NCBI RefSeq assembly: GCF_002875945.1
Contig: NZ_MCZK01000101.1
Location: 186,001 to 250,000, forward strand
Source: Vibrio lentus
GTDB lineage: Bacteria; Pseudomonadota; Gammaproteobacteria; Enterobacterales; Vibrionaceae
Direction: 5' to 3'
Length of the DNA stretch: 64,000 nucleotides
This document shows positions 54,727 through 64,000 of this stretch, one piece after another. Each line of letters opens with the position of its first letter. Position 1 is the stretch's first letter. The translations under genes and the position numbers were made by a program. The notes under the pieces are model-generated. The model searched no databases and was not told where the DNA came from. It saw only the letters and a list, made by a program, of their open reading frames with translations.

Positions 54727-57700
54727 ATGTTACCAAGACTTCAACTCAATGCTGATGTCGATCCAGTTGTCGTACGCTTTTTAGATGAACTAAAAAGCGC
54801 GGGCTTTACTGGCGACATTGAGTCTCAATATTCGAGCCGTTTGGCCGTGGCGACTGATAACAGTGTGTATCAGCAATTGCCGCAGGCGGTCATTCTTCCT
54901 AAGACAACAAACGATGTTGTTCTGATCGGTAAAGTGGGTGCTCAGTCCGCTTACGAACGAGTGACTTTTTCACCTCGTGGTGGTGGTACCGGAACCAACG
55001 GTCAATCGTTGACGAAAGGTGTCGTGGTTGACATGTCACGACACATGAATAACGTTCTTGAAATTAACGAAAAAGAGGGCTGGGTGAGAGTTCAGTCTGG
55101 TGTCGTTAAAGACCAATTGAACGATGCTGTGCGTCCCTACGGTTACTTCTTCTCTCCAGACCTTTCAACCAGTAACCGAGCAACCTTAGGCGGCATGGTT
55201 AATACCGATGCTTCTGGCCAAGGGTCTTTGAAGTACGGAAAAACCTCTGATCATGTGTTGTCACTGCAAGCGGTATTCGCAGATGGTTCATGTCTCGAAT
55301 CTGATTTATCACACGGTTTGCCTGCTGAAGGTGAATTTGCTCACCATGCACTTGCAGTCACTGAAGCCGTTTGTCGAGACAAGCGCGCTCAAATCCTCAA
55401 TAAATTCCCTCCGTTAAACCGCTTCCTTACGGGCTACGACCTGAAGAATGCGATCAACGAAGAAGATGAAAGCTTTGATCTTACTCGTGTCCTGTGTGGC
55501 GCTGAGGGTTCATTAGCATTCATTACGGAAGCAAAGCTGAACCTAACGCCGATTCCAAAAGCGCGCACACTGGTTAACGTGAAATACAACACGTTTGATT
55601 CAGCACTGCGTAATGCTCCGTTCATGGTAGAAGCGAAAGCGTTATCAGTAGAGACAGTCGATTCAAGAGTATTGAACCTAGCGAAGCAAGACATTGTTTG
55701 GCACACCGTGAGCGACCTGCTTATGGATGTTCCAAATAAAGAGATGCTTGGCATCAACATGGTTGAGTTTGCAGGCCAAGATGAAGCGGAAGTTGAACAG
55801 CAAGTTCAAGCGCTGACCGCGCAACTTGAAAGCATGCTAGAAACTGAAGAAGCGGGTGTGATTGGCTTCCAAGTGTGCAGCGACTTAGCGAGCATTGGCC
55901 GAATCTACAACATGCGTAAAAAAGCGGTGGGTTTATTAGGTGCGGCGAAAGGCCGAGCTAAGCCAGTCGCTTTTGCCGAAGATACCTGTGTGCCACCGGA
56001 AAACTTGGCTGACTTCATCTCTGAATTTAGAGTACTGCTCGATTCAAAAGAGTTGAACTACGGCATGTTTGGCCACGTTGATGCAGGCGTACTACACGTT
56101 CGTCCGGCACTTGATCTGTGTGACCCGATGCAAGAAGCACTGATGCACGAAGTCTCTGATGAAGTGGTTAAGCTGGTGGCGAAATATGGCGGCTTGATGT
56201 GGGGTGAGCACGGTAAAGGTTTCCGTTCTGAGTATGGCCCTGACTTCTTTGGTGAAGAGCTGTTTACTGAGTTAAGACGTGTTAAAGCAGCATTCGACCC
56301 GCACAACAAGATGAACCCAGGTAAGATCTGTACGCCATTAGAAAGCGACGCGGAATTGGTGAAAGTGACCGATACCAAGCGCGGTTTCTATGATCGTCAG
56401 ATCGACGTTCAAGTCCGTGACAGCTTTAAGCAAGCGATGGAATGTAACGGCAACGGTCTATGTTTCAATTACGATACTAGCTCGCCAATGTGTCCTTCGA
56501 TGAAAGTTACGGCTGACCGTCGTCATTCACCAAAAGGCCGCGCAGGCTTAGTAAGAGAGTGGTTGCGTCAGTTAACGGAACAAGGCGTCGATATTCTCGA
56601 TTTAGAGCAAGAAGCGCTGAAGGACAATACTCCGGTTAAAACCATGATTGAGCGTGTTCGTAACACAATGAACAAACGTCATGAATACGATTTCTCGCAT
56701 GAAGTTCACGAAGCGATGAACGGTTGTCTTGCGTGTAAAGCGTGTGCGAGCCAGTGCCCGATTAAAGTTGATGTGCCAAGTTTCCGTTCTCGATTCTTGA
56801 ATATCTATTACTCACGCTACCAACGCCCAGCAAAAGATTATTTAGTGGCGAACATTGAAACCATGCTGCCGCTGATGGCGAAAGCGCCAAAAGTAGTGAA
56901 CGCTGCATTGGGGCAAAAATGGATACAAACCGCAACGGCGAAAACAGTTGGCTATGTCGATGCGCCGTTGATGTCAGTGCCTACGCTAAAAAATCGTCTG
57001 GCGAGCAAAGAACTGCAACTCTTCGATCTTCAATATCTAGAAGGGCTCTCTTCTGACCAGAAGAAACAGCATGTGTTGATCGTTCAAGACCCGTTTACTA
57101 GCTTCTATGATGCAGAGGTGGTTGAAGACTTCGTTACCTTGGCTCAGAAGCTTGGTAAAACTCCGGTGCTTTTGCCGTTCAAACCGAATGGTAAAGCGCT
57201 GCATATCAAAGGCTTCTTAAGTCGTTTTGCGCGTGAAGCGAAATCAACCGCTGATTTCCTGTCGATGGTGGCTGATATCGGTATTCCTTTAGTGGGTGTC
57301 GATCCTGCTCTGGTACTTTGTTACCGCGATGAATACGTAGAGATCTTGGCTGACAAGCGTGGAGACTTTGATGTGCTGACGGTGCACGAATGGTTAATGC
57401 CATCGTTGGGTGAGTTTGAAGCGCGTTCTGCAAGTGAAGAGATGTGGTACTTGTTTGCTCATTGTACTGAGAAAACCAAGATGCCGAACGCTGAAAAAGA
57501 GTGGGGTGCTATCTTTAAACACTTTGGTGCTGCGCTGACCAGCGTTCCTGTCGGCTGTTGTGGCATGGCGGGCACCTTCGGGCACGAAGTCGATAAGCTA
57601 CAAATGTCGAAAGATATATACGGTCTAAGTTGGAAGCCAAGGATGCAAGACTTACCGAAAGAGCGTTGCTTAGTGACGGGTTATTCCTGTCGAAGCCAAG

Positions 57701-57762
57701 TGAAGCGTTTTGAGGGTGAGAAGCTTGCCCACCCATTACAGGCGCTAGCCAAAATTCTTTAA
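54727..57762 (+). CDS. ydiJ: YdiJ-like FAD/Fe-S oxidase (D-2-hydroxyglutarate dehydrogenase type)
   Basis: 1011-residue fused flavoprotein. The N-terminal half is an FAD_binding_4/FAD-oxidase domain (SPRGGGTGTNGQSL, STSNRATLGGMVNTDASGQGS, GHVDAGVLHVRP, LMWGEHGKGFRSEY). A ferredoxin-type Cys cluster (GCLACKACASQCPIK) and a C-terminal CCG-like domain with GCCGMAGTFGHE follow. The known homologue oxidises D-2-hydroxyglutarate. GCAGGAAGCAA precedes the ATG. It has its own terminator, then a methyltransferase-like gene. Confidence 0.93.
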   Translation: MLPRLQLNADVDPVVVRFLDELKSAGFTGDIESQYSSRLAVATDNSVYQQLPQAVILPKTTNDVVLIGKVGAQSAYERVTFSPRGGGTGTNGQSLTKGVVVDMSRHMNNVLEINEKEGWVRVQSGVVKDQLNDAVRPYGYFFSPDLSTSNRATLGGMVNTDASGQGSLKYGKTSDHVLSLQAVFADGSCLESDLSHGLPAEGEFAHHALAVTEAVCRDKRAQILNKFPPLNRFLTGYDLKNAINEEDESFDLTRVLCGAEGSLAFITEAKLNLTPIPKARTLVNVKYNTFDSALRNAPFMVEAKALSVETVDSRVLNLAKQDIVWHTVSDLLMDVPNKEMLGINMVEFAGQDEAEVEQQVQALTAQLESMLETEEAGVIGFQVCSDLASIGRIYNMRKKAVGLLGAAKGRAKPVAFAEDTCVPPENLADFISEFRVLLDSKELNYGMFGHVDAGVLHVRPALDLCDPMQEALMHEVSDEVVKLVAKYGGLMWGEHGKGFRSEYGPDFFGEELFTELRRVKAAFDPHNKMNPGKICTPLESDAELVKVTDTKRGFYDRQIDVQVRDSFKQAMECNGNGLCFNYDTSSPMCPSMKVTADRRHSPKGRAGLVREWLRQLTEQGVDILDLEQEALKDNTPVKTMIERVRNTMNKRHEYDFSHEVHEAMNGCLACKACASQCPIKVDVPSFRSRFLNIYYSRYQRPAKDYLVANIETMLPLMAKAPKVVNAALGQKWIQTATAKTVGYVDAPLMSVPTLKNRLASKELQLFDLQYLEGLSSDQKKQHVLIVQDPFTSFYDAEVVEDFVTLAQKLGKTPVLLPFKPNGKALHIKGFLSRFAREAKSTADFLSMVADIGIPLVGVDPALVLCYRDEYVEILADKRGDFDVLTVHEWLMPSLGEFEARSASEEMWYLFAHCTEKTKMPNAEKEWGAIFKHFGAALTSVPVGCCGMAGTFGHEVDKLQMSKDIYGLSWKPRMQDLPKERCLVTGYSCRSQVKRFEGEKLAHPLQALAKIL

Positions 57763-57769
57763 TACATTT

Positions 57770-57794
57770 AGCCCAGCAATTGCTGGGCTTTTTT
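57770..57794 (+). terminator. Terminator after ydiJ
   Basis: Stem AGCCCAGCAATTGCTGGGCT followed by TTTTT. Confidence 0.9.
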
Positions 57795-57829
57795 CTAAAC
57801 TAACAATGGAATTGTTAATAAGGAAAGCT

Positions 57830-58291
57830 ATGAGATTTCTAGAGTTAAAAGTACCACCCGTTGCACTGTTCATTATTGTATTCATAGCCTCGTACTTCTG
57901 CGCTCAGGAGTTGAGCCTAGGGACATTGGCACTGCCATATAGAATGGTTGTGCTCGGTATCGGGATTGTATTGAGTGGCGTCATTGGAATATCAGGCATA
58001 TGGGAGTTTCGAAAACAGAAAACCACCGTTAATCCGGTCAAAGTCGAAACTGCATCGTCAGTCGTGGACAGTGGTATCTTTGGCTACACGCGAAACCCAA
58101 TGTATCTAGGGCTATTCATTCTACTGTTTTGCTTTGGCTACTTCTTCCAAAACCTGTTCAGTGTTTTGCTTAGCTTTGCATTCGTGATTTACATGACTCA
58201 GTTCCAAATCAAGCCAGAAGAACGCGCTCTAGAGCAATTATTCGGTGCGGAATATGTTGACTACAAACAAAAGGTTAGACGCTGGATTTAA
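57830..58291 (+). CDS. Isoprenylcysteine carboxylmethyltransferase-like membrane protein
   Basis: 153 residues with four hydrophobic segments. GIFGYTRNPMYLGLFILLF is the signature of the PEMT/ICMT-like methyltransferase family and EERALEQLFGAEYVDYKQKVRRWI the closing motif. Substrate is unknown. AAGGAAAGCT lies just before ATG 57830; the earlier ATG 57806 has no such site. Confidence 0.87.
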   Translation: MRFLELKVPPVALFIIVFIASYFCAQELSLGTLALPYRMVVLGIGIVLSGVIGISGIWEFRKQKTTVNPVKVETASSVVDSGIFGYTRNPMYLGLFILLFCFGYFFQNLFSVLLSFAFVIYMTQFQIKPEERALEQLFGAEYVDYKQKVRRWI

Positions 58292-58329
58292 GCCTAGATT
58301 GAGTGGGTTGGTGTAAACGGAATCGAAAT

Positions 58330-58366
58330 AAAAAAGCCCAGCTTGAGGATATCAAGCTGGGCTTTA
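58330..58366. terminator. Bidirectional terminator between two convergent genes
   Basis: Stem AAAGCCCAGCTTGA / TCAAGCTGGGCTTT with A- and T-runs on both sides. Confidence 0.9.
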
Positions 58367-58418
58367 TTGATCTTGTTCTTGAGCTATTTACATCACGTGG
58401 TGTAAATAAGGATGCTGA

Positions 58419-59144
58419 TTAAGCGGCAGCTGCGAACTGAGCTAGAAACATCTCTTTACGCTCGTTGAAGCGGTTTACTAGGTCGTCGACAGAAGCTTGG
58501 TCGTATGGCTTAAGGCCACTTGCTACCATGCGCTTCACGCCTTTACCGACAACTTCACCGTCTTCTTTGAAATCGAAGTTCAGTGTCACGATGCCACGCT
58601 TGCCTTCAACATCAAAAGTTGCACCAGAGAATTCAACTTCTGGGTGAGATAGGTCTAGGCGAGTAAATTCAACTTCCATGCTCTCGTAAATTACAAGAGG
58701 ACGTTGGCAGTTGATCATCATCTGTTGTTCTTCCATAAGAGGAACCATGATGTGTGGGAAGTTCATACCAGAGAACTTAACGTAGTTTGTTACTACGTGC
58801 TCGATGAATGCTTGGTCGTGGCTCTTTTCACCTTCACAAGACATGTGTAGGTACTCTTTGCCTTTCTCGTCAACCAGTGAGCTTTCTTTCTCACACTTGT
58901 TGTCAACGCTAAGCGCAATACCGTTACCAACCATACCAGAAAAATCAAAACACATTTTTTGGCTGATGCCTTCTTTTTGCAGAAGTACTGCAAACAAAAG
59001 ATCGCCAGGCACGCAGAAGCGCTTGTTGTCTTCATCGTGAATTGGGTTGAAGTCAGCGGCTACTTTTTTAGCAAAGTGGCTAGCCTGTTCACGAGTGAAT
59101 TGAAATTGATTGTCTTCAGTAGAAAAGTAAGGTGTCAGAAACAT
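58419..59144 (-). CDS. DUF3581 protein (hot-dog-like)
   Basis: 241 residues. The beginning MFLTPYFSTEDNQFQFTREQ and ADFNPIHDEDNKRFCVPGDLLFA fit DUF3581; NPIHDE resembles the MaoC-type dehydratase hot-dog pattern, so an acyl-thioester ligand is conceivable. ATG 59144 gives the family-like start; ATG 59162 and TTG 59165 add seven residues. Neither has a strong ribosome-binding site. Confidence 0.87.
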   Translation of the reverse strand: MFLTPYFSTEDNQFQFTREQASHFAKKVAADFNPIHDEDNKRFCVPGDLLFAVLLQKEGISQKMCFDFSGMVGNGIALSVDNKCEKESSLVDEKGKEYLHMSCEGEKSHDQAFIEHVVTNYVKFSGMNFPHIMVPLMEEQQMMINCQRPLVIYESMEVEFTRLDLSHPEVEFSGATFDVEGKRGIVTLNFDFKEDGEVVGKGVKRMVASGLKPYDQASVDDLVNRFNERKEMFLAQFAAAA

Positions 59145-59302
59145 AGTATCGCTATTAGTCATCAAATCTGGGGTGGATTATAGCTAACTAACTTCGTTCT
59201 AATGGTCTATCCAGTTAACTTTGCTTATATATCAGTCAATTAGATAAATACGTTGGATGGTATGTGACGATTTTAAGGGAGATATGGCCTTTGGCTCAAT
59301 GC

Positions 59303-59329
59303 AACAAGGGCTAATCGATAGCCCTTGTT
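59303..59329 (-). terminator. Hairpin after hutH
   Basis: Perfect 11-bp stem AACAAGGGCTA / TAGCCCTTGTT with a 5-nt loop, about 40 bp beyond the hutH stop. The T-run is weak. Confidence 0.6.
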
Positions 59330-59369
59330 TATATGACACTCTAATGGGTGTTGTTCAGAATGTTTTACT

Positions 59370-60902
59370 TTAAAAGCTACACAAAGTGCCTTCTGGCATT
59401 AGGTGATTATGAACGGACAATTTGAGCAATAAGTTCGCTTGCTCAATATCTGGAGCAAAATATCTATCTTTGTCGTAGAAGCTGACTTTTTCACGCAAAA
59501 TCTGTTTCGCTTCTTCCACACGAGGAGAAGATAGATTCGGAGCGCGGAAGTCTAGCCCTTGTGCTGCTGCTAAATATTCTACTGCCAATATCCCACGGGT
59601 GTTTTCAGCCATGTATCTAAGCCTACGAGCGGCAAAGGTGGCCATTGATACGTGGTCTTCTTGGTTTGCAGAAGTAGGTAGGCTGTCTATTGATGCCGGG
59701 TGAGCCAATGTTTTGTTCTCACTCGCGAGTGCTGCTGATGTTACTTGAGCAATCATAAAGCCCGAGTTCACGCCGCCGTTATCGACCAAGAAAGGTGGAA
59801 GCTTACTTAGTGCGCTATCAATCAGCAGTGCCATTCTTCGTTCAGACAAGCTACCGATTTCAGCTATCGCTAGTGCAAGGTTATCCGCAGCCATTGCGAC
59901 GGGTTCTGCGTGGAAGTTACCACCAGAAATGATGTCGCCATCGTCAGCGAAAACAAGCGGGTTGTCGGATACGGCATTTGCTTCAATGTTTAAGGTTTCT
60001 GCTGAGTTACGAATCTGCTGTAAACACGCACCCATCACTTGAGGCTGACAACGCAGCGAGTAAGGGTCTTGAACCTTTTCACAGCAAGTATGTGATTCAC
60101 CAATCTCACTCTTTTGATCAAGCATATGACGGTAAGCAAGTGCTGCATCCATTTGGCCACGATGACCACGAACGCGGTGTATACGAGGGTCAAACGGACG
60201 ACGACTACCTAGCGCGGCTTCTACAGACATCGCACCACACACGGTTGCAGACGCAAACAAGTCTTCAGCTGCGAACAGACCTTCTAATGCAAATGCAGTT
60301 GATGCCTGAGTACCATTCAACAACGCTAACCCTTCTTTAGGAGCAAGTGTGATTGGCTCTAAGCCAGCGATCTGCATTGCTTCTAAGCCTGTGATGATTT
60401 TGCCGTTGTGACGTGCTTGGCCTTCACCTAGTAGTACCGTGCTCATATGTGCGAGAGGTGCAAGATCTCCAGAAGCGCCAACTGATCCTTTCTGTGGAAC
60501 ACATGGGTAAACTTGCGCGTTCACTAGATCGATAAGAGCATTGATGACTTTAAGTCGGATACCCGAGTAACCACGAGACAAGCTGTTAATCTTTAACACC
60601 ATCATCAAGCGCACAGTTTCATCAGACATGAATTTACCAATGCCCGCCGCGTGAGAAAGTACGATACTTTTCTGTAGTACTTCTAAATCTTCAGGGGCGA
60701 TTTTGGTATTCGCTAATAAGCCAAAACCCGTATTGATGCCATACACAGTACGATCTTCAGCAATCACTTGCTCGACAACGTGCATGCTCGCTTCAATATC
60801 AGGAATCGCTGCTGGATCGAGTGATAAGTTCACAGGGCTACGGCTAATCTTACGCAGTTCAGGTAGGCCTAGAAGTCCTGGTTTAAGTAATAAGTTCAAC
60901 AT
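59370..60902 (-). CDS. hutH: Histidine ammonia-lyase
   Basis: First enzyme of histidine degradation (histidine to urocanate plus ammonia), about 510 residues. The self-formed MIO cofactor motif [16 protein letters not shown] is present, with [12 protein letters not shown] near the N-terminus and [12 protein letters not shown] in the helical core. ATG 60902 is used: GGAG lies 5 nt upstream and it gives the usual N-terminus MLNLLLKPG. The upstream ATG overlaps the hutU stop. Last gene of the operon. Confidence 0.96.
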   Translation of the reverse strand: MLNLLLKPGLLGLPELRKISRSPVNLSLDPAAIPDIEASMHVVEQVIAEDRTVYGINTGFGLLANTKIAPEDLEVLQKSIVLSHAAGIGKFMSDETVRLMMVLKINSLSRGYSGIRLKVINALIDLVNAQVYPCVPQKGSVGASGDLAPLAHMSTVLLGEGQARHNGKIITGLEAMQIAGLEPITLAPKEGLALLNGTQASTAFALEGLFAAEDLFASATVCGAMSVEAALGSRRPFDPRIHRVRGHRGQMDAALAYRHMLDQKSEIGESHTCCEKVQDPYSLRCQPQVMGACLQQIRNSAETLNIEANAVSDNPLVFADDGDIISGGNFHAEPVAMAADNLALAIAEIGSLSERRMALLIDSALSKLPPFLVDNGGVNSGFMIAQVTSAALASENKTLAHPASIDSLPTSANQEDHVSMATFAARRLRYMAENTRGILAVEYLAAAQGLDFRAPNLSSPRVEEAKQILREKVSFYDKDRYFAPDIEQANLLLKLSVHNHLMPEGTLCSF

Positions 60903-60916
60903 GTTTTCTCCAGACA

Positions 60917-62611
60917 TTAAAGGCGACGAAGTTCTTCGTTTAGCATAGGTAAATCAAGTTTCTGCTCTTTAGCACACTGCTTGGCAATATCGTAACCCGC
61001 ATCAGCATGACGCATAACGCCAGTGGCCGGATCATTGTGAAGTACACGAGCAATACGTTGCGATGCATCTTCACTGCCGTCACAACAAATCACCATACCT
61101 GAGTGTTGTGAGAAGCCCATGCCAACGCCGCCACCGTGGTGCAGAGAAACCCACGTTGCGCCGCCTGCAGTGTTTAGCAGAGCGTTCAATAGAGGCCAAT
61201 CTGATACGGCATCTGATCCATCCATCATGCCTTCTGTTTCGCGGTTCGGGCTTGCTACTGAACCTGAATCTAGGTGATCACGACCGATAACAACCGGTGC
61301 TTTCAGTTCGCCATTTTTAACCATTTCATTGAATGCTTGACCTAAACGTTCGCGATCTTTCAAACCAACCCAACAGATACGCGCTGGTAGGCCTTGGAAC
61401 TGAATGCGTTCACGCGCCATATCTAGCCAGTTGTGTAGATGCGGGTTATCTGGAATCAATTCTTTTACTTTTTGGTCTGTTTTGTAGATGTCTTCAGGGT
61501 CGCCAGATAGAGCAGCCCAACGGAATGGACCGACGCCTTCGCAAAATAAAGGACGAATATAAGCAGGAACGAAACCTGGGAAATCAAATGCGTTTTCCAC
61601 ACCTTCTTCCAGTGCCATTTGGCGAATGTTGTTGCCGTAGTCGACGGTCGCAGCGCCACGGTATTGAAGATCTAGCATGGCTTGTACTTGAATAGCCATG
61701 GATTGCTTAGCGGCTTTCACCACTTTCGCTTCATCAGCTAAACGTTCTTGAGCCGCTTTTTCCATTGTCCAACCTTGAGGCAAGTAGCCGTTCAGTGGAT
61801 CGTGGGCAGAGGTTTGATCGGTCACTACGTCAGGCGTGATATTACGTTCAACTAACTCTGGGAATACATCAGCAGCGTTGCCTAATAGGCCAACAGAGAT
61901 TGGCGTGTCTGATTCTTTAATCATTGCTATCGCTTCATCGATGTTGGTGGCTTTTTTGTCGACATAACCAGTACGCAAGCGATAATCGATTCGTGATTCA
62001 TCACATTCAACCGCAATCATCGAGAAACCTGCCATTGTTGCAGCAAGAGGTTGAGCACCACCCATACCGCCAAGGCCACCAGTAAGAACCCATTTGCCGT
62101 TTGCTTCGCCTTGGAAGTGCTTCTTCGCGATTGCAACAAATGTTTCATAAGTGCCTTGAACGATGCCTTGTGAGCCAATGTAAATCCAGCTGCCTGCTGT
62201 CATTTGGCCGTACATCATCAAGCCTTCTTTATCGAGCTCGTTAAAGTGTTCCCAGTTCGCCCAGTGTGGAACAAGGTTAGAATTCGCGATCAGTACGCGA
62301 GGTGCGTTTTTATGAGTCGGGAACACGCCCACAGGTTTACCTGATTGAACAAGCAACGTTTGGTCGTCTTCTAAACGCTCTAATACTTCAACAATCTTGT
62401 CATAACATTTCCAATCACGCGCAGCGCGACCAATACCACCATACACAACCAGTGCATGTGGGTGTTCTGCCACATCAGGGTCTAGGTTGTTCATCAGCAT
62501 ACGCAGTGGTGCTTCTGTTAACCAAGATTTAGCGCGCAAAGTGGTGCCATGAGGTGCGCGAATTTCGCGAGTCGTGTCGAGACGAGGGTCACTGTTGTGG
62601 TGTTCCGTCAT
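60917..62611 (-). CDS. hutU: Urocanate hydratase
   Basis: 564-residue NAD-containing enzyme that turns urocanate into imidazolone propionate. Strong family segments: [56 protein letters not shown] and [24 protein letters not shown] (written in two parts). AAGGAATTCC precedes the ATG, with a 6-bp repeat just upstream. Its stop is immediately before the hutH start. Confidence 0.97.
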   Translation of the reverse strand: MTEHHNSDPRLDTTREIRAPHGTTLRAKSWLTEAPLRMLMNNLDPDVAEHPHALVVYGGIGRAARDWKCYDKIVEVLERLEDDQTLLVQSGKPVGVFPTHKNAPRVLIANSNLVPHWANWEHFNELDKEGLMMYGQMTAGSWIYIGSQGIVQGTYETFVAIAKKHFQGEANGKWVLTGGLGGMGGAQPLAATMAGFSMIAVECDESRIDYRLRTGYVDKKATNIDEAIAMIKESDTPISVGLLGNAADVFPELVERNITPDVVTDQTSAHDPLNGYLPQGWTMEKAAQERLADEAKVVKAAKQSMAIQVQAMLDLQYRGAATVDYGNNIRQMALEEGVENAFDFPGFVPAYIRPLFCEGVGPFRWAALSGDPEDIYKTDQKVKELIPDNPHLHNWLDMARERIQFQGLPARICWVGLKDRERLGQAFNEMVKNGELKAPVVIGRDHLDSGSVASPNRETEGMMDGSDAVSDWPLLNALLNTAGGATWVSLHHGGGVGMGFSQHSGMVICCDGSEDASQRIARVLHNDPATGVMRHADAGYDIAKQCAKEQKLDLPMLNEELRRL

Positions 62612-62641
62612 TTTGGAATTCCTTCTGTTTCACGTTATATC

Positions 62642-62666
62642 GTTGTAGTTGTAGTTGTAGTTGTAG
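62642..62666. repeat. 6-bp tandem repeat between hutG and hutU
   Basis: GTTGTA repeated about four times (ACAACT on the operon strand), 30-55 bp before the hutU start. Confidence 0.85.
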
Positions 62667-62683
62667 TTATCGGTATAGCTGGA

Positions 62684-63748
62684 TTAGTCACTGGCCATTG
62701 CACTGGCTATATCCCAACACAAACGTGCCGCCAATCGAGCCGTTTGGCCATCGATGTCGTAGTCTGGGTTGTATTCCGCAATGTCCGCGATAATGAGTTT
62801 TTCGCTGTGTTTAAAAATCTGTTCTAGAAAAGGAGCGAGTGCTTCATAGCTCACGCCTCTTGCCGCTGGTGCACTTACGCCCGGCGCAGTCGCTGCGGGG
62901 AATACATCGAGATCAATGGTGAGATAGAGGTAATCACACTCAGCGATGAATTTTTGCAACTTAACCAGTTGGGCAACTTGGTTCACTTGGGTCATGTTGC
63001 GGTCGTGTTCATACCAAACGCCCAGTTGGTCGGCTTTGTTAAACAGCGCTTTGGTATTGCTGGCAGCACTCACACCAAGACAAGCGTAATGAAACGGCCA
63101 CTGATGTTTGTGGCAGTAATCGCTGATCTGGTTAAAAGGTGTACCTGAACTGGGTTTAACGTCGGCGATGTCGCTTTCAAATTCTCGAAGATCAAAGTGA
63201 GCATCAAAGTTAACGATGCCGATCTTAGGTTTGTGTACTGGCTGATCTTTATAAAGGTGTTCGGCTTTATGTAGGCGTTCCGTTTTATGTAAATGTTCCG
63301 CGAGACCTTGGAACGATGCCCAAGCAACCTCGTGACCACCGCCAAGGGTAATCACTTTGTTGGTTGATAAAGCATTAGCAATAACAGAAGCACACTGTTT
63401 TTGACTGACTTCGAGTTGACCATCATTGCACTCGATGTCACCAAGGTCCGCGATGTGTGCGTCACTGTGCCAAGCCATATTAGCCAACGCTTGACGAATC
63501 AGGTTGGGTGCTTGTCTTGCGCCCACTCGTCCTTTGTTTCTTGCAACACCTACATCACTGGCAAAGCCTACCAAGGCGATGGCGCGGTCATTAAGCTCGT
63601 CACTTAAATCACTATGTTGCACTTGCTTGGTAATGTGATGAACGCGAGTACCGAGTGCGCCATCTTCAAGATCATTACGCCCTGTCCACACAAAGTTATG
63701 CACGGTTGTTGCGTTCTTTTGAATACTGTTGGAATTAGATTGAGTCAT
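62684..63748 (-). CDS. hutG: Formimidoylglutamase
   Basis: Hydrolyses N-formimidoyl-glutamate to glutamate and formamide. About 354 residues, arginase family: [19 protein letters not shown] and [22 protein letters not shown] hold the two-manganese site. A repeated [16 protein letters not shown] segment in the middle is an unusual low-complexity insertion. ATG 63748 overlaps the hutI stop by 14 nt, so translation is coupled. Confidence 0.93.
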   Translation of the reverse strand: MTQSNSNSIQKNATTVHNFVWTGRNDLEDGALGTRVHHITKQVQHSDLSDELNDRAIALVGFASDVGVARNKGRVGARQAPNLIRQALANMAWHSDAHIADLGDIECNDGQLEVSQKQCASVIANALSTNKVITLGGGHEVAWASFQGLAEHLHKTERLHKAEHLYKDQPVHKPKIGIVNFDAHFDLREFESDIADVKPSSGTPFNQISDYCHKHQWPFHYACLGVSAASNTKALFNKADQLGVWYEHDRNMTQVNQVAQLVKLQKFIAECDYLYLTIDLDVFPAATAPGVSAPAARGVSYEALAPFLEQIFKHSEKLIIADIAEYNPDYDIDGQTARLAARLCWDIASAMASD

Positions 63749-64000
63749 GACATACCTCGCCATTAACAATGCGTTTATGCAGATGAGGAACACCGACTTG
63801 ATAGCTTAGATCGGCAGGGTGTTCGATATTCCAGATAGCCAAATCTGCGGCATAACCAATTTCAATTTTGCCTTTGGTTTGTGAGTCACCAATGGCAGAA
63901 GCAGCGTTACAAGTTACACCGCGCAGCGCTTCTTCAGGCGTTGTACCAAACAGGGTGCAGCTCATGTTCATCATCAGCGTTAAATCAGCAAAGGGAGAAG
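63735..64000 (-). CDS. hutI: Imidazolonepropionase, C-terminal part (cut by window edge)
   Basis: The frame is open through the edge at 64000. The visible end reads [20 protein letters not shown] then [20 protein letters not shown] and the close of an amidohydrolase domain with [19 protein letters not shown], as in HutI. It hydrolyses imidazolone propionate to formimidoyl-glutamate. It is upstream of hutG and overlaps it by 14 nt. Confidence 0.93.
   Translation of the reverse strand, partial: SPFADLTLMMNMSCTLFGTTPEEALRGVTCNAASAIGDSQTKGKIEIGYAADLAIWNIEHPADLSYQVGVPHLHKRIVNGEVCHDSI

Overview
The window looks like chromosome I of a marine Vibrio, probably near the Splendidus clade. The reasons are protein-level resemblance, the order cydC-cydD-trxB, a VC1184-subfamily PLP enzyme, the long form of PurC, and a hut operon close to ydiJ and a DUF3581 gene. 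The clade is inference from memory and was not tested. No rRNA, tRNA, insertion sequence, prophage or CRISPR array was recognised.

Layout. 1-3.2 kb: a ycbB-ycbK-ycbL-like envelope cluster (L,D-transpeptidase, DUF882/M15-like protein, metallo-beta-lactamase-fold hydrolase). 3.2-4.7 kb: a DUF2982 membrane protein and a small Ala/Lys-rich H1-like protein. 5.2-14.2 kb: a solute-uptake block with a TRAP transporter (binding protein, small and large permease), a Cache-domain histidine kinase with a LuxR/NarL-type regulator, and two tandem BCCT transporters. 14.5-22.4 kb: an amino-acid-type chemoreceptor, an orphan lipoprotein, an exported single-cysteine Tpx-like protein, a ToxR-like membrane regulator, an EAL protein with a small partner, and a nucleoside deoxyribosyltransferase. 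22.8-27.4 kb: cydC, cydD and trxB. 27.7-31.8 kb: an apparent accessory insertion with an SOS-box-controlled DUF6575-like gene, a large NACHT ATPase fused to a restriction-nuclease-like domain (candidate anti-phage protein), and about 1 kb of structured non-coding DNA.

31.8-43 kb: a 2OG-Fe oxygenase/PLP enzyme operon, a DJ-1/LysR divergent pair, two GGDEF proteins (one with a damaged signature), a DUF2797 protein, GlpM, a DASS carboxylate transporter and SanA. 43-50.7 kb: maeA, an HrpB-like helicase, purC behind a PurR box, and a SulA-like gene behind a perfect LexA box. 50.8-59.2 kb: a transmembrane Sel1/J-domain protein, an OmpA-type lipoprotein, DUF2786 and DUF3334 proteins, YdiJ, a methyltransferase-like membrane protein and a DUF3581 protein. 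59.4-64 kb: hutH, hutU, hutG and the 3' part of hutI, all on the minus strand, which convert histidine to glutamate.

Two themes cross the window. First, many intergenic spaces carry short tandem repeats, often 8-bp units with a TAAG/TAAA core, or units that duplicate the stop-codon region of the upstream gene (maeA, the 47.7-kb gene, the VC1184-type gene). Second, regulatory sites can be read by eye: LexA boxes before the SulA-like and DUF6575-like genes, a Fur-like box before cydDC, a PurR box before purC, and many intrinsic terminators.
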